A stretch of 64,000 nt of DNA from Chloroflexota bacterium. GTDB taxonomy: Bacteria > Chloroflexota > Dehalococcoidia > Lucifugimonadales > Australimonadaceae. Position numbers and translations under genes: made by a program. This document shows, one piece after another, positions 25,252 to 33,642 of the stretch (positions are counted from its first letter, which is position 1; each line of letters starts with the position of its first letter). The stretch lies in assembly GCA_028874795.1 (NCBI GenBank), contig JAPPHT010000056.1, positions 1 to 64,000 on the forward strand, in the 5' to 3' direction. Under the pieces are notes generated by a model, which did not search any database, had not been told where the DNA came from, and worked only from the letters and a program-made list of their open reading frames with translations.

Positions 25252-26535
25252 CTACGCCTTGCCCTTCAGCTTCTCTTTCAGGATGTCGAAGCGCCGCGTG
25301 TTCTCCTTGAGCGGGTAGTAGTAGCCGCGCTCCGGCTCCTCGGGCATGACCGTGCCGTCGGGCAGCTTCAGGCGTCCCGAGTCGTGGCTCATCCACTGCA
25401 CGCGCTTGCGGCCGAGCTTGCCCCAGAAGCGGTCGTCGATCCACTTCATGGGACGGGTCACGAGCCCTCGCAGCGGGATGGGCGTCCACTTGATGGTCCT
25501 CACGGCCACCGTGCGCCACCAGACATCCGGCTTGGTGTAGGGGCAGACGGCCACGCACGTCATGCAGATGTCCCAGTACTCCATGACGTGGGGCCGCAGC
25601 CGGTAACAGGTCTCCCAGTTGATCTTGTACTTCTCGACGCCGTTGACGACCTTCTTGCCCTCGGTGGAGATGCTGTTGGTGGGACAGGTGTTCGCGCACT
25701 TGCGGCAGACCTTGCAGAAGTCCTCGACGCCGATGTCGATGGGCTCGTCGGGCACGAGCGGCAGGTCGGTCAGGATAGGGTCGCCGAGGTGCACGCGCGC
25801 GCCGAACTTCTCGGTGATGAGCATGCCGTGCCGGCCCACCTCGCCGAGCCCCGCAGCGAGCGCCACGGGCATCGGGGTCGCGACGCGGGTCGCCACGCCG
25901 TAGCCCAGCTCCCGGATGTAGCCCGCGAGGTTGGCGTAGGTCGAGCGGAGCGCCTCCGCGCCGAAGTGGTAGGCGGCGTCGCCGATGCGGTGCCGGTGCG
26001 CGCGGCCCATCTCGTAGTCCCACGCGTAGACGCAGGCGATGGCGTAGGGGAAGCGCTTCGCGGTCTCTTCCGCGCTCACCATCCTCCCGCCGGGACCGCC
26101 CACGCCCGAGCCGTCGTCGGGGTAGCGTCCCTCCTTGTAGAGGAACGACGGGTGGACGCGCATGATGCCGACGTCCGACGCGCCCAGGTACTTCGCGACA
26201 CGCTTGATGTGCTCGGTCATGACCTTGGGGTCCACGACCTCGGTGCGCTCCGGGTTGATCTTCCCGCGAGGGGCCCCTGCGATGTGGGTCTCGATGGCGT
26301 TGCGCCGGTCGGCCGACGCGTTGGCGGTCGCGATGCGGCCGAGCGGGTCGCGGGAGGTGCGGTTGAAGTACCAGTTGTGCAGGGGCTTGCCGAGCTCGCC
26401 GCGCTTGTTCTTCTCGTGGGGCGTCTCCGAGGCGTCCACCGACTGCCAGTCGCCCACGACCCGGACGCTGCGGCCCAGGTACGGGATCGGCTCCCACGTG
26501 GTCTCTTCCTTGCGCTCTTCCTCTTTCGTGACCAT
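25252..26535 (-). CDS. Reductive-dehalogenase-like (RdhA-type) corrinoid/iron-sulfur protein
   Basis: 427 aa from an ATG with GGGAGG 6 nt upstream; longer upstream reading only adds repeat DNA. The N-terminal region is followed by the corrinoid-binding nitroreductase-like domain (IRELGYGVATRVATPMP, GEVGRHGMLITEKFG). Two iron-sulfur motifs follow, FCKVCRKCANTCP (about residue 270) and C-Y-...-CMTCVAVCPYTKP (about 320-345). No twin-arginine signal or membrane anchor (RdhB) is seen, so it is probably cytosolic, like catabolic or QueG-like relatives. It may reduce halogenated or other substrates; the reaction is inference. Confidence 0.85.
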   Translation of the reverse strand: MVTKEEERKEETTWEPIPYLGRSVRVVGDWQSVDASETPHEKNKRGELGKPLHNWYFNRTSRDPLGRIATANASADRRNAIETHIAGAPRGKINPERTEVVDPKVMTEHIKRVAKYLGASDVGIMRVHPSFLYKEGRYPDDGSGVGGPGGRMVSAEETAKRFPYAIACVYAWDYEMGRAHRHRIGDAAYHFGAEALRSTYANLAGYIRELGYGVATRVATPMPVALAAGLGEVGRHGMLITEKFGARVHLGDPILTDLPLVPDEPIDIGVEDFCKVCRKCANTCPTNSISTEGKKVVNGVEKYKINWETCYRLRPHVMEYWDICMTCVAVCPYTKPDVWWRTVAVRTIKWTPIPLRGLVTRPMKWIDDRFWGKLGRKRVQWMSHDSGRLKLPDGTVMPEEPERGYYYPLKENTRRFDILKEKLKGKA

Positions 26536-26572
26536 CGGCAGCCTCCCAGTCACGCGCGGGTTACGGGCGATA

Positions 26573-26690
26573 CTATACGCCCTCCGGGCAACCCTCACCC
26601 ACTTCCAACGCACTCCCTCCCAGGGGGAGAGGCGTGTATGGCTCCCCTCGCCCTCTGGGAGAGGGGCTGGGGGTGAGGGTTGCGGGGTTG
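26573..26690. repeat. Family B repeats upstream of the RdhA-like gene
   Basis: Two copies with the signature 'ccctcaccc...ctcccagggggagagg' and 'cccctcgccctctgggagaggggctgggggtgaggg'. They lie between divergent genes and may affect promoter spacing. Confidence 0.7.
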
Positions 26691-26788
26691 CGCGCTGAAG
26701 CGAGGTGCGTCCGGCCTGGCACGGTCCAGGCTTGACAGGGGAGCCAGGCTTCCATGAGCGTAGGCGGGACACGGGAGAGAGGTGAAGC

Positions 26789-27967
26789 ATGACCAGGTCC
26801 TATCGGTTCATCTCGGCGGACGGACACTTCGAGTCCCCACCGGAGATATGGACTCACCGGGTCCCCGCTGAGTATCGGGACCGCGCGCCGCGTCGCATCA
26901 AGCTGGCGGACGGGCGCGATGCGATCGTGAATGAGGGCCAGCCCCTCACGTACGGCGGTACGAGCTGGTACGGCGGGGGGCCTCCCGAACGGTTCGACCC
27001 TACCCGCGTCCTCTACGAGAACACTCCGGGAACGGGCGGGCCGGAGCAGCGGTTGCGCGAGATGGACGAGGACGGCCTCGACGCGGAAGTCCTGTTCGCA
27101 CTTGGGGTCCGGAACAGGGCCATCCGGGACAGGAAGGCTTTCCTCGCCGTCATCAAGGGCTTCAATGACTACCTCGCAGAAGAGTACTGCGCCGTAGACC
27201 CGGAGCGGCTCATCGGTGTCGCGGTCCTTCCGGGCGCCGGCGCAGACGAAGACATCGCGGAGATGGAACGATGCACACGGATGGGGTTGAAGGCTGTATG
27301 GCTGTCCACCTACCCGAGCGGACAGGGTTACCCCAGCGATGAGGACGACCGGTTCTGGGCAGCGGCAGTCGACATGGGCGTGCCGGTCATCGTGCACACG
27401 TCCTTCCCGTCCAGGGTCGGAGCGCGCGACGTGGCGCTGCTCAAGTATCCACGCCAGCCGGAGGGCGAGGACAAGCCGCCAACGGACCTGGTGCAGCGGC
27501 TCGCTCGGCAAGGCCCCTATCACTCGGGAGCCCTGGAAGCCGCCCAGATGGTGATCTCCGGGTTGTTCGAGCGGTTCCCCAAGCTCCAGATCTACTGGGC
27601 GGAGAATAACGTCGGCTGGCTCCCCTACTACTACGAACAGATCGACCACGAATACGAGGTCAACCGGTACTGGGCGGAGCGGCACCTCGGGCTCAAGCGA
27701 CTGAAGAACAGGCCGAGCGAATACCTGCGGGAGCACGCCTACTGGGGGTTCTTCGAGGACCGTGCGGGGATCAGGCAACGGTACGAGATCGGCGTAGACC
27801 GCATGCTCTGGTCAACCGATTTCCCACACCTGGTCACTCGCTGGCCGCATTCCCGCGAGTACTTCGACATGCAGACCGAAGGCGTGCCGGAAGACGAGAA
27901 ATCCCTGCTGGCAGCCGGCAATGCTGTCCGGTTCTTCGGACTCGACCAGGCCGGGGTCCCCCGGTAG
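26789..27967 (+). CDS. Amidohydrolase_2-family metal-dependent hydrolase
   Basis: 392 aa with GGAGAGAGG upstream. ISADGHFESP is the first metal-ligand region. VIVHTSFPS (about 205-213) supplies a His. The C-terminal LWSTDFPHLVTRWP is the characteristic TDFPH-type Asp motif. The long DYLAEEYCAVDPERLIGVA region is typical of the family. Divergent from the RdhA-like operon and followed on the opposite strand by an SDR gene. Substrate unknown. Confidence 0.9.
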   Translation: MTRSYRFISADGHFESPPEIWTHRVPAEYRDRAPRRIKLADGRDAIVNEGQPLTYGGTSWYGGGPPERFDPTRVLYENTPGTGGPEQRLREMDEDGLDAEVLFALGVRNRAIRDRKAFLAVIKGFNDYLAEEYCAVDPERLIGVAVLPGAGADEDIAEMERCTRMGLKAVWLSTYPSGQGYPSDEDDRFWAAAVDMGVPVIVHTSFPSRVGARDVALLKYPRQPEGEDKPPTDLVQRLARQGPYHSGALEAAQMVISGLFERFPKLQIYWAENNVGWLPYYYEQIDHEYEVNRYWAERHLGLKRLKNRPSEYLREHAYWGFFEDRAGIRQRYEIGVDRMLWSTDFPHLVTRWPHSREYFDMQTEGVPEDEKSLLAAGNAVRFFGLDQAGVPR

Positions 27968-27985
27968 CCGCAGGAACGACGAGGC

Positions 27986-28783
27986 CTAGCGCCTCGCGCC
28001 GCCGTTGGCGTCGATGACCTCGCCGGTGATGTAGCCCGCGTAGTCCGAGGCGAGCCAGACGACGGTGCCGGCGTGCTCCTCCGGCTTGCCGAGGCGGCCC
28101 ATCGCCGAGACGCCGCCGGGGCCGTACGCCGCGGCGGAGTCCTCGCGCCAGCGCGGGCGGTGCGGCGTCTCGATGCCGCCGACGGCGATGGCGTTCACGC
28201 GCACCTCCGGCCCCCACGCCTGCGCCATGGAGAGCGTCATGTTTATGACGCCCGCCTTCGCCGCGCCGTACGCCGGGGAGTCCGGGCTGGGGGAACGTCC
28301 GGCCACTGAGGCGATGTTGACGATGGAGCCCTTCCCCTGTTGCTTCATCGCGGGGACCACCGCGACGCTGCACTGGAACATGGTCACGACGTTCACGCGG
28401 TACGCCTCGACGAGGTCGTGTTCGGTCAGCTCCATGAGCGGCCCGGCCTTGAACGTCTCGCCCCAGCTGCCGCCCACGACGTTCACGAGGACGTCGATGC
28501 GGCCGCACTCGGCGAGCACCTGCTCGACCATGGCGTCGACCTGCGCCTTGTCGCGCACGTCGGCCGTGATGCCGAGGGCGCGGCGTCCGAGCGCCTCGAC
28601 CGCTGCGACGCCGTCGCTGACTGGCGCGTGGGGTCGGGCGCGTCCGCCGGTCACGTCCTCCGGCTCGCGGGCCACGACCACGATGTCGGCGCCGTGCTTC
28701 GCAAGCTCGGTGCAGCAGGCGAAGCCGAGTCCCTGCGCTCCGCCAGTGACGATGGCCACTCTGCCGGTGAGATCGAAGTCCAT
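27986..28783 (-). CDS. Short-chain dehydrogenase/reductase
   Basis: 265 aa with AAGGAG upstream. TGGAQGLGFACC is the cofactor loop, followed by NVVGGS in place of the usual NNAG, the catalytic Ser in NIASVAGRS, and YGAAKAG (Tyr-x-x-x-Lys). The C-terminus has YITGEVIDANGG. An insert after AREPEDVTGG (about 20 residues) is longer than average. An NAD(P)-dependent cytosolic oxidoreductase; its substrate is not deducible. Confidence 0.92.
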   Translation of the reverse strand: MDFDLTGRVAIVTGGAQGLGFACCTELAKHGADIVVVAREPEDVTGGRARPHAPVSDGVAAVEALGRRALGITADVRDKAQVDAMVEQVLAECGRIDVLVNVVGGSWGETFKAGPLMELTEHDLVEAYRVNVVTMFQCSVAVVPAMKQQGKGSIVNIASVAGRSPSPDSPAYGAAKAGVINMTLSMAQAWGPEVRVNAIAVGGIETPHRPRWREDSAAAYGPGGVSAMGRLGKPEEHAGTVVWLASDYAGYITGEVIDANGGARR

Positions 28784-28914
28784 GGTGTGTTCTCCTTGTT
28801 CGCTCTGGCGGGCGAGTTCCTCATCTCAGGCTATCCGCCCCGGCGATGAACTCGATCTGCAAGCCTGATATGCCTATTCTGGTCGCCATAGCTGTCCCAT
28901 GCCGTCCACGGCCA

Positions 28915-29343
28915 TCAGCGCCCGCTGCCCTGCATCGATCCTTCCATGAAGAAGTTTTCGAGGTCGAAGAGCGAGCAAACGACTTCCCGGTCGTCCAGGT
29001 CTTCCCACGATTCCCGCGTTGGCGCGAGGATGGAGATGTCCAGAAGCGACTCGGGGTAGGGACGCGCCACGAACTCTTCGAAGCGGTCCAAGCAAAGCTG
29101 GAATCCCACATCGCCTACGCGAGTAGATCCGGGGAACGGTCGTCCGAGAGGTTCCGCGATCGAGAGAACCGCGTACACCTCGTATTCATGCGGGTCGTCG
29201 CACGACACGATGTCTACGTCAGACACCTCGTCCGACTCCTCCTGGTTGAAGCAGTCTCCTTCCTCAAGCTCGAACACATTCCCTTCTCCACATCCCACCG
29301 CAAGGGCTATCACGAAACCGATGACCGCAACTGTTCTCAACAT
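28915..29343 (-). CDS. Lipoprotein with septum-formation-like domain
   Basis: 142 aa from the internal ATG that directly precedes a signal peptide (IGFVIALAVGC lipobox). The mature part has the pattern of the Septum_form domain family: LEEGDCFN, VDIVSCDDPHEYEVYAVL, FQLCLDRFEEFV and DREVVCSLF, with four conserved Cys. Such proteins are cell-envelope lipoproteins of poorly defined role. Earlier upstream starts lack a signal. Confidence 0.7.
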   Translation of the reverse strand: MLRTVAVIGFVIALAVGCGEGNVFELEEGDCFNQEESDEVSDVDIVSCDDPHEYEVYAVLSIAEPLGRPFPGSTRVGDVGFQLCLDRFEEFVARPYPESLLDISILAPTRESWEDLDDREVVCSLFDLENFFMEGSMQGSGR

Positions 29344-29429
29344 AGTCTCTTTCCTCAACCCTTCGTGCTCCGCTGGAACCTTCTCATCATGCGCAACCAT
29401 ACGCCAGCCGCGGAGCGGGTGCACTCAGG

Positions 29430-29545
29430 GCCAAGCACGGGTACTCACAAGGGATGCCCCTGCATCAGGCAGGCAGCGCGGCACCGTGAGCGACTCTGTG
29501 CGCTGCTCTCTGGATTCCCGCTTTCGCGGGAATGACGAGTCTTCT
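29430..29545. repeat. Family D copy and palindromic repeat
   Basis: A 'gtactcacaagggatgcccctgcatcaggc' copy near 29440-29470 and the palindrome 'tctggattcccgctttcgcgggaatgacg' near 29509-29538, upstream of the cupin gene. Confidence 0.65.
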
Positions 29546-29610
29546 GCACGCTTGACTGCGCCTCGAACGCGAGCGCACACTGCCAGCAGCAGCAAGAAGG
29601 AGGGGCCGCC

Positions 29611-30231
29611 ATGGTCGTGGAGACGAGGACACAGAACGCGCTGGACCGGTTCATCAGCAAGACCCGTGAGCTGTTCGCGAGCGAGCCCGACCTCGACAAG
29701 CGCTGGCAGGCGCTCACCCCCATCCTGGCGGAGTTGCTCGCCGACCCCACGGTGCTCGACGCGTCGAAGAACTGGCCGGACTGCGTGGCGCAGGAAGGCC
29801 GCGGCGAGAACCTCATCTTCTACGAGGACCCGGACTTCGGGTTCGCCGTCAACGGCCTCATCAAGGGCGAGGCGCGGCAGGGCCGCCTCTCGCGCATCCA
29901 CGACCACGGGTACATCTACACGCTCTACGGCGTGCTCGACGGCCACGAGAACATCGAGCGGTACGACCGGCTCGACGACGGCTCACGCTCCGACTACGCC
30001 GAGATCGCGCTGGCGTCGAACAAGTACTGCGGCCCCGGAGAGATCGACCTCGTGGGGCCGTACGAGATACACCGGGAGAACACGGTGGGCGAGCGCACGG
30101 TCGCGGTCATCATCCGCAGCAACAAGGCGGGCAACCACCTGCAGGGCCGCTACGACGCCGAAACAGGCGTGTACTTCCAGGGCTACGGTCCGCGCCAGAC
30201 GCCCATCGAGATGTTCGGCAGCGCGGGGTAG
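29611..30231 (+). CDS. Cupin protein, thiol-dioxygenase (cysteine dioxygenase)-like
   Basis: 206 aa with AAGGAGG before the start. The central cupin has RIHDHGYIYTLYGVLDGHE (about 95-113), where His-x-His would bind ferrous iron, then a second His in YEIHRENTVGERTVAVII. The arrangement resembles cysteine dioxygenase-type proteins, which oxidise thiols to sulfinates. This is family-style evidence; a substrate-binding Arg or Tyr-Cys pair was not established. Confidence 0.65.
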   Translation: MVVETRTQNALDRFISKTRELFASEPDLDKRWQALTPILAELLADPTVLDASKNWPDCVAQEGRGENLIFYEDPDFGFAVNGLIKGEARQGRLSRIHDHGYIYTLYGVLDGHENIERYDRLDDGSRSDYAEIALASNKYCGPGEIDLVGPYEIHRENTVGERTVAVIIRSNKAGNHLQGRYDAETGVYFQGYGPRQTPIEMFGSAG

Positions 30232-30287
30232 ACTAAAGTGGAATGAGGGGGCTCAAACAGCCTCCCCCGCTTACCGGGCAGGAGACG

Positions 30288-30479
30288 ATGGCGAACACGC
30301 GCAAGAAGGTCAGGCTGACGCCGGAAGGTGAGGCGCTGCGCCGCGAGGCGTTGAGCAGGGCTGACGACATCCGGACGCAGTATGAAGAGTCCAAGCGGCT
30401 GGACCCAACCGGAGAGAAGAGGCTCTACATCCGCCACGGAAGCTCTAAGGAGATCCGACGGCAACTCTGTGGAGGCTGA
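30288..30479 (+). CDS. Small antitoxin-like protein (PLTGEAL-type relative)
   Basis: 63 aa from an ATG after AGGAGA. It looks like a diverged member of the antitoxin family found in the next gene and at 34824: LTPEGEALRREALSRAD aligns in pattern with PLTGEALVRAMVADE, and EKRLYIRHGSSKEI with PAIYVRAGSIGAW. It ends 2 nt before the next start, so the genes form one operon. Confidence 0.6.
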   Translation: MANTRKKVRLTPEGEALRREALSRADDIRTQYEESKRLDPTGEKRLYIRHGSSKEIRRQLCGG

Positions 30480-30481
30480 CC

Positions 30482-30661
30482 ATGGCAACGCAACGCAAGC
30501 AAGAGAGAGAACCAGAGCCTCTGACCGGCGAGGCACTGGCGCGTGCCATGGTCGCCGACGAGGAACTCGTCGCTGCTTCCAATGCAGCGAAGCAGCGCGC
30601 CGATGCAGGTGAACCCGGTATCCCTTGGGAAGATGTCAAGCGGGAACTCAACGCCCGTTGA
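30482..30661 (+). CDS. Small antitoxin-like protein, PLTGEAL family
   Basis: 59 aa with GGAGG a few nt upstream. PEPLTGEALARAMVADEELV is nearly the same as the repeat unit in the protein at 34824-35297 (PLTGEALVRAMVADEKLV). It precedes and overlaps the RelE-type toxin gene by 29 nt (30633-30661), the same overlap length as in the other cassette. Presumed to neutralise that toxin. I know no named family with this motif. Confidence 0.7.
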   Translation: MATQRKQEREPEPLTGEALARAMVADEELVAASNAAKQRADAGEPGIPWEDVKRELNAR

Positions 30662-30920
30662 CGTATTCTGGGATCGGGTGGCCCGCGACTTCTTCCGGAG
30701 GCTCCCTCCAGAGGAGCAAGAGGTGGTGCAGGCAGCCGTTGACCACCTGATGGACCATCCCTATGCGGATGAAGTCGCTAAGATCCGGCTCCCCTTCCCC
30801 TTCCTCTACGGCACGATCGGGTATCGCGTGGGTGGGTTCTTCATTACGTACGGCTTCGATAACGCTGTCACGATACGCATCTATACCGTCTCGCGCGACA
30901 CCGGTCAGTACTGGGGCTAG
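30633..30920 (+). CDS. RelE/ParE-like toxin
   Basis: 95 aa from ATG at 30633. It shares length and motif order with the protein at 34565-34852: RLPFPFLYGTIGYRVGGFFITYGFDN and DTGQYWG here, versus MPFPFPFGTLGYKANGFFITYRIEN and DNPDYWG there. The hydrophobic beta pattern after an N-terminal helical hairpin suits a RelE/ParE fold. Toxicity is inferred. It ends with a 4-nt overlap of the convergent molybdoenzyme gene. Confidence 0.7.
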   Translation: MSSGNSTPVDVFWDRVARDFFRRLPPEEQEVVQAAVDHLMDHPYADEVAKIRLPFPFLYGTIGYRVGGFFITYGFDNAVTIRIYTVSRDTGQYWG

Positions 30921-33163
30921 CCGGAAGCCTGACCGGCCTCGTGGAGGGCGCGCCAGACGCGCTCGGGGGTGAGGGGGAGCGTCGAGATGCGGACGCCGGT
31001 CGCGTTAAAGACGGCGTTCGCCACAGCGGGTGCTACACAGACGATACCGCCCTCGCCGACGCCCTTCGCCCCGTACGGGCCGGGGCCGTTGCCGCTCTCG
31101 ATCAGCACGGTCTCGAACTCGTCCGGCAGATCGGTGAAGACGGGCACACGGTAGTCGACGAGGTTCGGGTTCAGGAGCTGGCCGTCCTCGTAGAGCATCT
31201 CCTCGAAGAGGGTGTGGCCGATGGCCTGCATCGCGGCGCCTTCGTCCTGACCCTCGACCTGCTTGGGGTTGATCGCCTTGCCGGGGTCCGAGATGGAGTA
31301 GTAGCGGAGCAGGCGAACCTCGCCCGTGGCCGTGTCGACCTCGACCTCGGCGGCGCCGATGCTCACCTCCCAGAAGACGGGGTCCTGGCGCAGCTTGCCG
31401 CTCGGGTGCTTCGGGGTCACGTAGCCCCTGCCCATCAGCTCGCCGCCGGAGCCGCCGAACAGGTTGCGCACGAGCGCTGCGAAGGCGACCGACTCGCCCT
31501 TGAACGACGCTCGCCCGTCCTCCGCCTCGATCTCCTCCGGGAACGCCTCGAAGTGCTCGGCCGCGAGGTCGAGCAGCTGCTGGCGGATGTCGATGGCGGC
31601 GTCGTGGACCGCGAGGCCCATGAGCGTGGTCGAGCGGCTGGAGCCGGTCGAGCGGTCCCATGGCACGGCAGACGTGTCCGACGCGACGACGCGCACCTTC
31701 TCGTACGGGATGCGCAGTTCTTCCGCGGCGATCTGCGCCATCACCGAGCGGGAGCCCTGCCCCATCTCCGCGCTGCCGATGTAGACGGTGGCGCTGCCGT
31801 CCGCATGAAAGCGCACGAGCGACGTCGACGTAGGGCTGGCGCCGGAGTTGGTGACGCCGCACGCGAAGCCGATGCCGCGCTTCACGCCGGGCGGTGTGGG
31901 TTCCGGTGTCCAACCATCCCAGCCGAACTCGTCCGCGACACGCCGCAGCGCGTACTCGAGGTCGCCCTCGATGGGACGCCTGCCGCGGCGCACCTCCTCG
32001 CCCTCGCGAACGAGGTTCTTCACGCGGAACTCGAACGGGTCCATGCCCAGCGCGTGAGCGATCATGTCTATCTGCGACTCGCACACCCAGATGGCCTGCG
32101 GCCCGCCGATGGAGCGGTACGAGCCCGCGGGGGTCGAGTTGGTGAACAGGCCGTACGTCTTCACGCGCAGGTTCGGCATCGCGTACGGGCCGGGCATCCG
32201 GTCGCCGAAGCGCTCCGTCACACGGACGCCGTTGTCCGTGTAGCCGCCTGTGTCGACGTAGCCGACGCAATCGCGGGCGACGATGGTGCCGTCGTTCATC
32301 ACGCCGGTGCGGATCGTCCCCCGGGCAGCGTGGCGGCGCACGGTTCGCATCGCCTCGTCGACGCTCAGCGCCAGACGGACCGGCCTGCCCGCCTCGCGGC
32401 TCAGCGCCGTCACCAGCGGTTCTATCTTTGTGTACGATTTGCTCCCGTAGCCCCCGCCAACAAACGGGACGACGACCTGCACCTGGTCCAGTTGCCGCCC
32501 GAAGAGACGGGCTATCTCCGCCTGCACGAGGAAGGGGTGCTGCGCCGACGTCCAAAGACGGATACGGTCCGGTTCGTAGCTCGCGATGCAGGTGTGCGGC
32601 TCCATCGCGTAGTGGTAGACCATCGGGAACTCGAACGTGTCCTCGAAGACGTGGTCGCACTCGCGGAACGCCGCGTCGACGTCGCCCCACCCGATGCTGT
32701 ACTCGTGGCACACGTTCGACTCGTGGACCGGCTCGCCCGCGGGGTCGAGGGCTTCGTCGATGCCGGTGACCGTCGGCAACTCCTCGTACTCGACCTCGAC
32801 GAGCTCAACCGCGGCCTCGGCGGTTGCGAGGTCGACGGCGGCTACCGCCGCGACGGGTTCGCCCTGGAAGCGCACCTTGTCGATCGCGACGACCGGGCGG
32901 TCCTTCTTGTCGGAGCCGTAGTGCGTCTCCATGTTGACGAGCTCCGCAGCCGTGAGCACGGCGTAGACGCCGGGAAGCGCTCGGGCCCTGCTGGCGTCGA
33001 GCCGCGTGATACGGGCGTGCGGCAGCGGGCTGGTGACCAGTTTGCAGAACGCCATGCCGGGGACCTCGAGGTCGCCCGTGAACTGCGCGCGGCCAGACAG
33101 CTTCTCGTCGGCGTCCAGCCTGCGCACCTGGGTGCCGACCGTTTTGAACTCCCGCGTCGTCAT
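30917..33163 (-). CDS. Molybdenum hydroxylase large subunit (xanthine/CO dehydrogenase family)
   Basis: 748 aa from ATG at 33163, which overlaps the stop of the 2Fe-2S subunit by 4 nt. It binds the molybdopterin-cytosine dinucleotide cofactor. Visible motifs are VPFVGGGYGSKSY, GSYRSIGGPQAI in place of the CO dehydrogenase AYRCSFR loop, IGSAEMGQGSRS, and GAKGVGEGGIV with the conserved catalytic Glu near the C-terminus. It lacks the CoxL active-site loop, so it is probably not a CO dehydrogenase but a hydroxylase of N-heterocycles, aldehydes or similar. Third subunit gene in the FAD, 2Fe-2S, Mo order. Confidence 0.93.
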   Translation of the reverse strand: MTTREFKTVGTQVRRLDADEKLSGRAQFTGDLEVPGMAFCKLVTSPLPHARITRLDASRARALPGVYAVLTAAELVNMETHYGSDKKDRPVVAIDKVRFQGEPVAAVAAVDLATAEAAVELVEVEYEELPTVTGIDEALDPAGEPVHESNVCHEYSIGWGDVDAAFRECDHVFEDTFEFPMVYHYAMEPHTCIASYEPDRIRLWTSAQHPFLVQAEIARLFGRQLDQVQVVVPFVGGGYGSKSYTKIEPLVTALSREAGRPVRLALSVDEAMRTVRRHAARGTIRTGVMNDGTIVARDCVGYVDTGGYTDNGVRVTERFGDRMPGPYAMPNLRVKTYGLFTNSTPAGSYRSIGGPQAIWVCESQIDMIAHALGMDPFEFRVKNLVREGEEVRRGRRPIEGDLEYALRRVADEFGWDGWTPEPTPPGVKRGIGFACGVTNSGASPTSTSLVRFHADGSATVYIGSAEMGQGSRSVMAQIAAEELRIPYEKVRVVASDTSAVPWDRSTGSSRSTTLMGLAVHDAAIDIRQQLLDLAAEHFEAFPEEIEAEDGRASFKGESVAFAALVRNLFGGSGGELMGRGYVTPKHPSGKLRQDPVFWEVSIGAAEVEVDTATGEVRLLRYYSISDPGKAINPKQVEGQDEGAAMQAIGHTLFEEMLYEDGQLLNPNLVDYRVPVFTDLPDEFETVLIESGNGPGPYGAKGVGEGGIVCVAPAVANAVFNATGVRISTLPLTPERVWRALHEAGQASG

Positions 33164-33642
33164 CGGCTCGCCTCCGCCGCTTCGTGGACGGCCTCCACGA
33201 TCTTCTTGTACCCGGTGCACCGGCAGACGTTCCCGCGCATGTAGTCCTTGATCGTCTCCTCTGACGGAGCGGGGTCGGCGTCGAGCAATGACTTCGCCGC
33301 CAGCAGCATGCCCGGCGTGCAGAAGCCGCACTGGAACGCCGCGTTGTTGACGAACGCCTCGATGAGGGGGGAGGCGTCCTCGCCGGCCGCGAAGCCTTCC
33401 ACCGTGAGCACCTCCCTGCCCCGCGCCTCGAACGCGGGCACGGTGCACGAACTGACGGGGGCGCCGTCCAACAGCACCGTGCAGGCGCCGCACACCTGCA
33501 CGTCGCACGAGCGTTTCGTACCCGTCAGGCCGAACCGCTCCCGCAGCAGATCGATGAGCGGCGTCTGCGGCTCGACCGTGGCCGCGACCGGCGCGCCGTT
33601 CAACTCGAATGTCATCTCCACAAGGGACTGCGCCTCAGACAT
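33160..33642 (-). CDS. Molybdenum hydroxylase 2Fe-2S subunit
   Basis: 160 aa. Both 2Fe-2S cluster motifs are intact: CDVQVCGACTVLLDG (plant-ferredoxin type) and CGFCTPGM ... CRCTGY. It passes electrons from the Mo centre to FAD. It overlaps the upstream FAD subunit by 8 nt and the downstream large subunit by 4 nt. Confidence 0.95.
   Translation of the reverse strand: MSEAQSLVEMTFELNGAPVAATVEPQTPLIDLLRERFGLTGTKRSCDVQVCGACTVLLDGAPVSSCTVPAFEARGREVLTVEGFAAGEDASPLIEAFVNNAAFQCGFCTPGMLLAAKSLLDADPAPSEETIKDYMRGNVCRCTGYKKIVEAVHEAAEASR

Noticed and set aside
23977-26676. An 899-codon plus-strand frame across the RdhA-like operon
   Set aside because: Covers three recognised minus-strand genes and a repeat region; no domain of its own.
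26536-26790. Longer N-terminus for the RdhA-like protein, with possible export signal
   Set aside because: The extra codons are translated family B repeat, and a good ribosome site precedes the chosen ATG. No twin-arginine motif seen.
30941-33244. A 767-codon plus-strand frame opposite the molybdenum hydroxylase
   Set aside because: Shadow of a well-supported minus-strand gene; its composition follows the complement and shows no motif.
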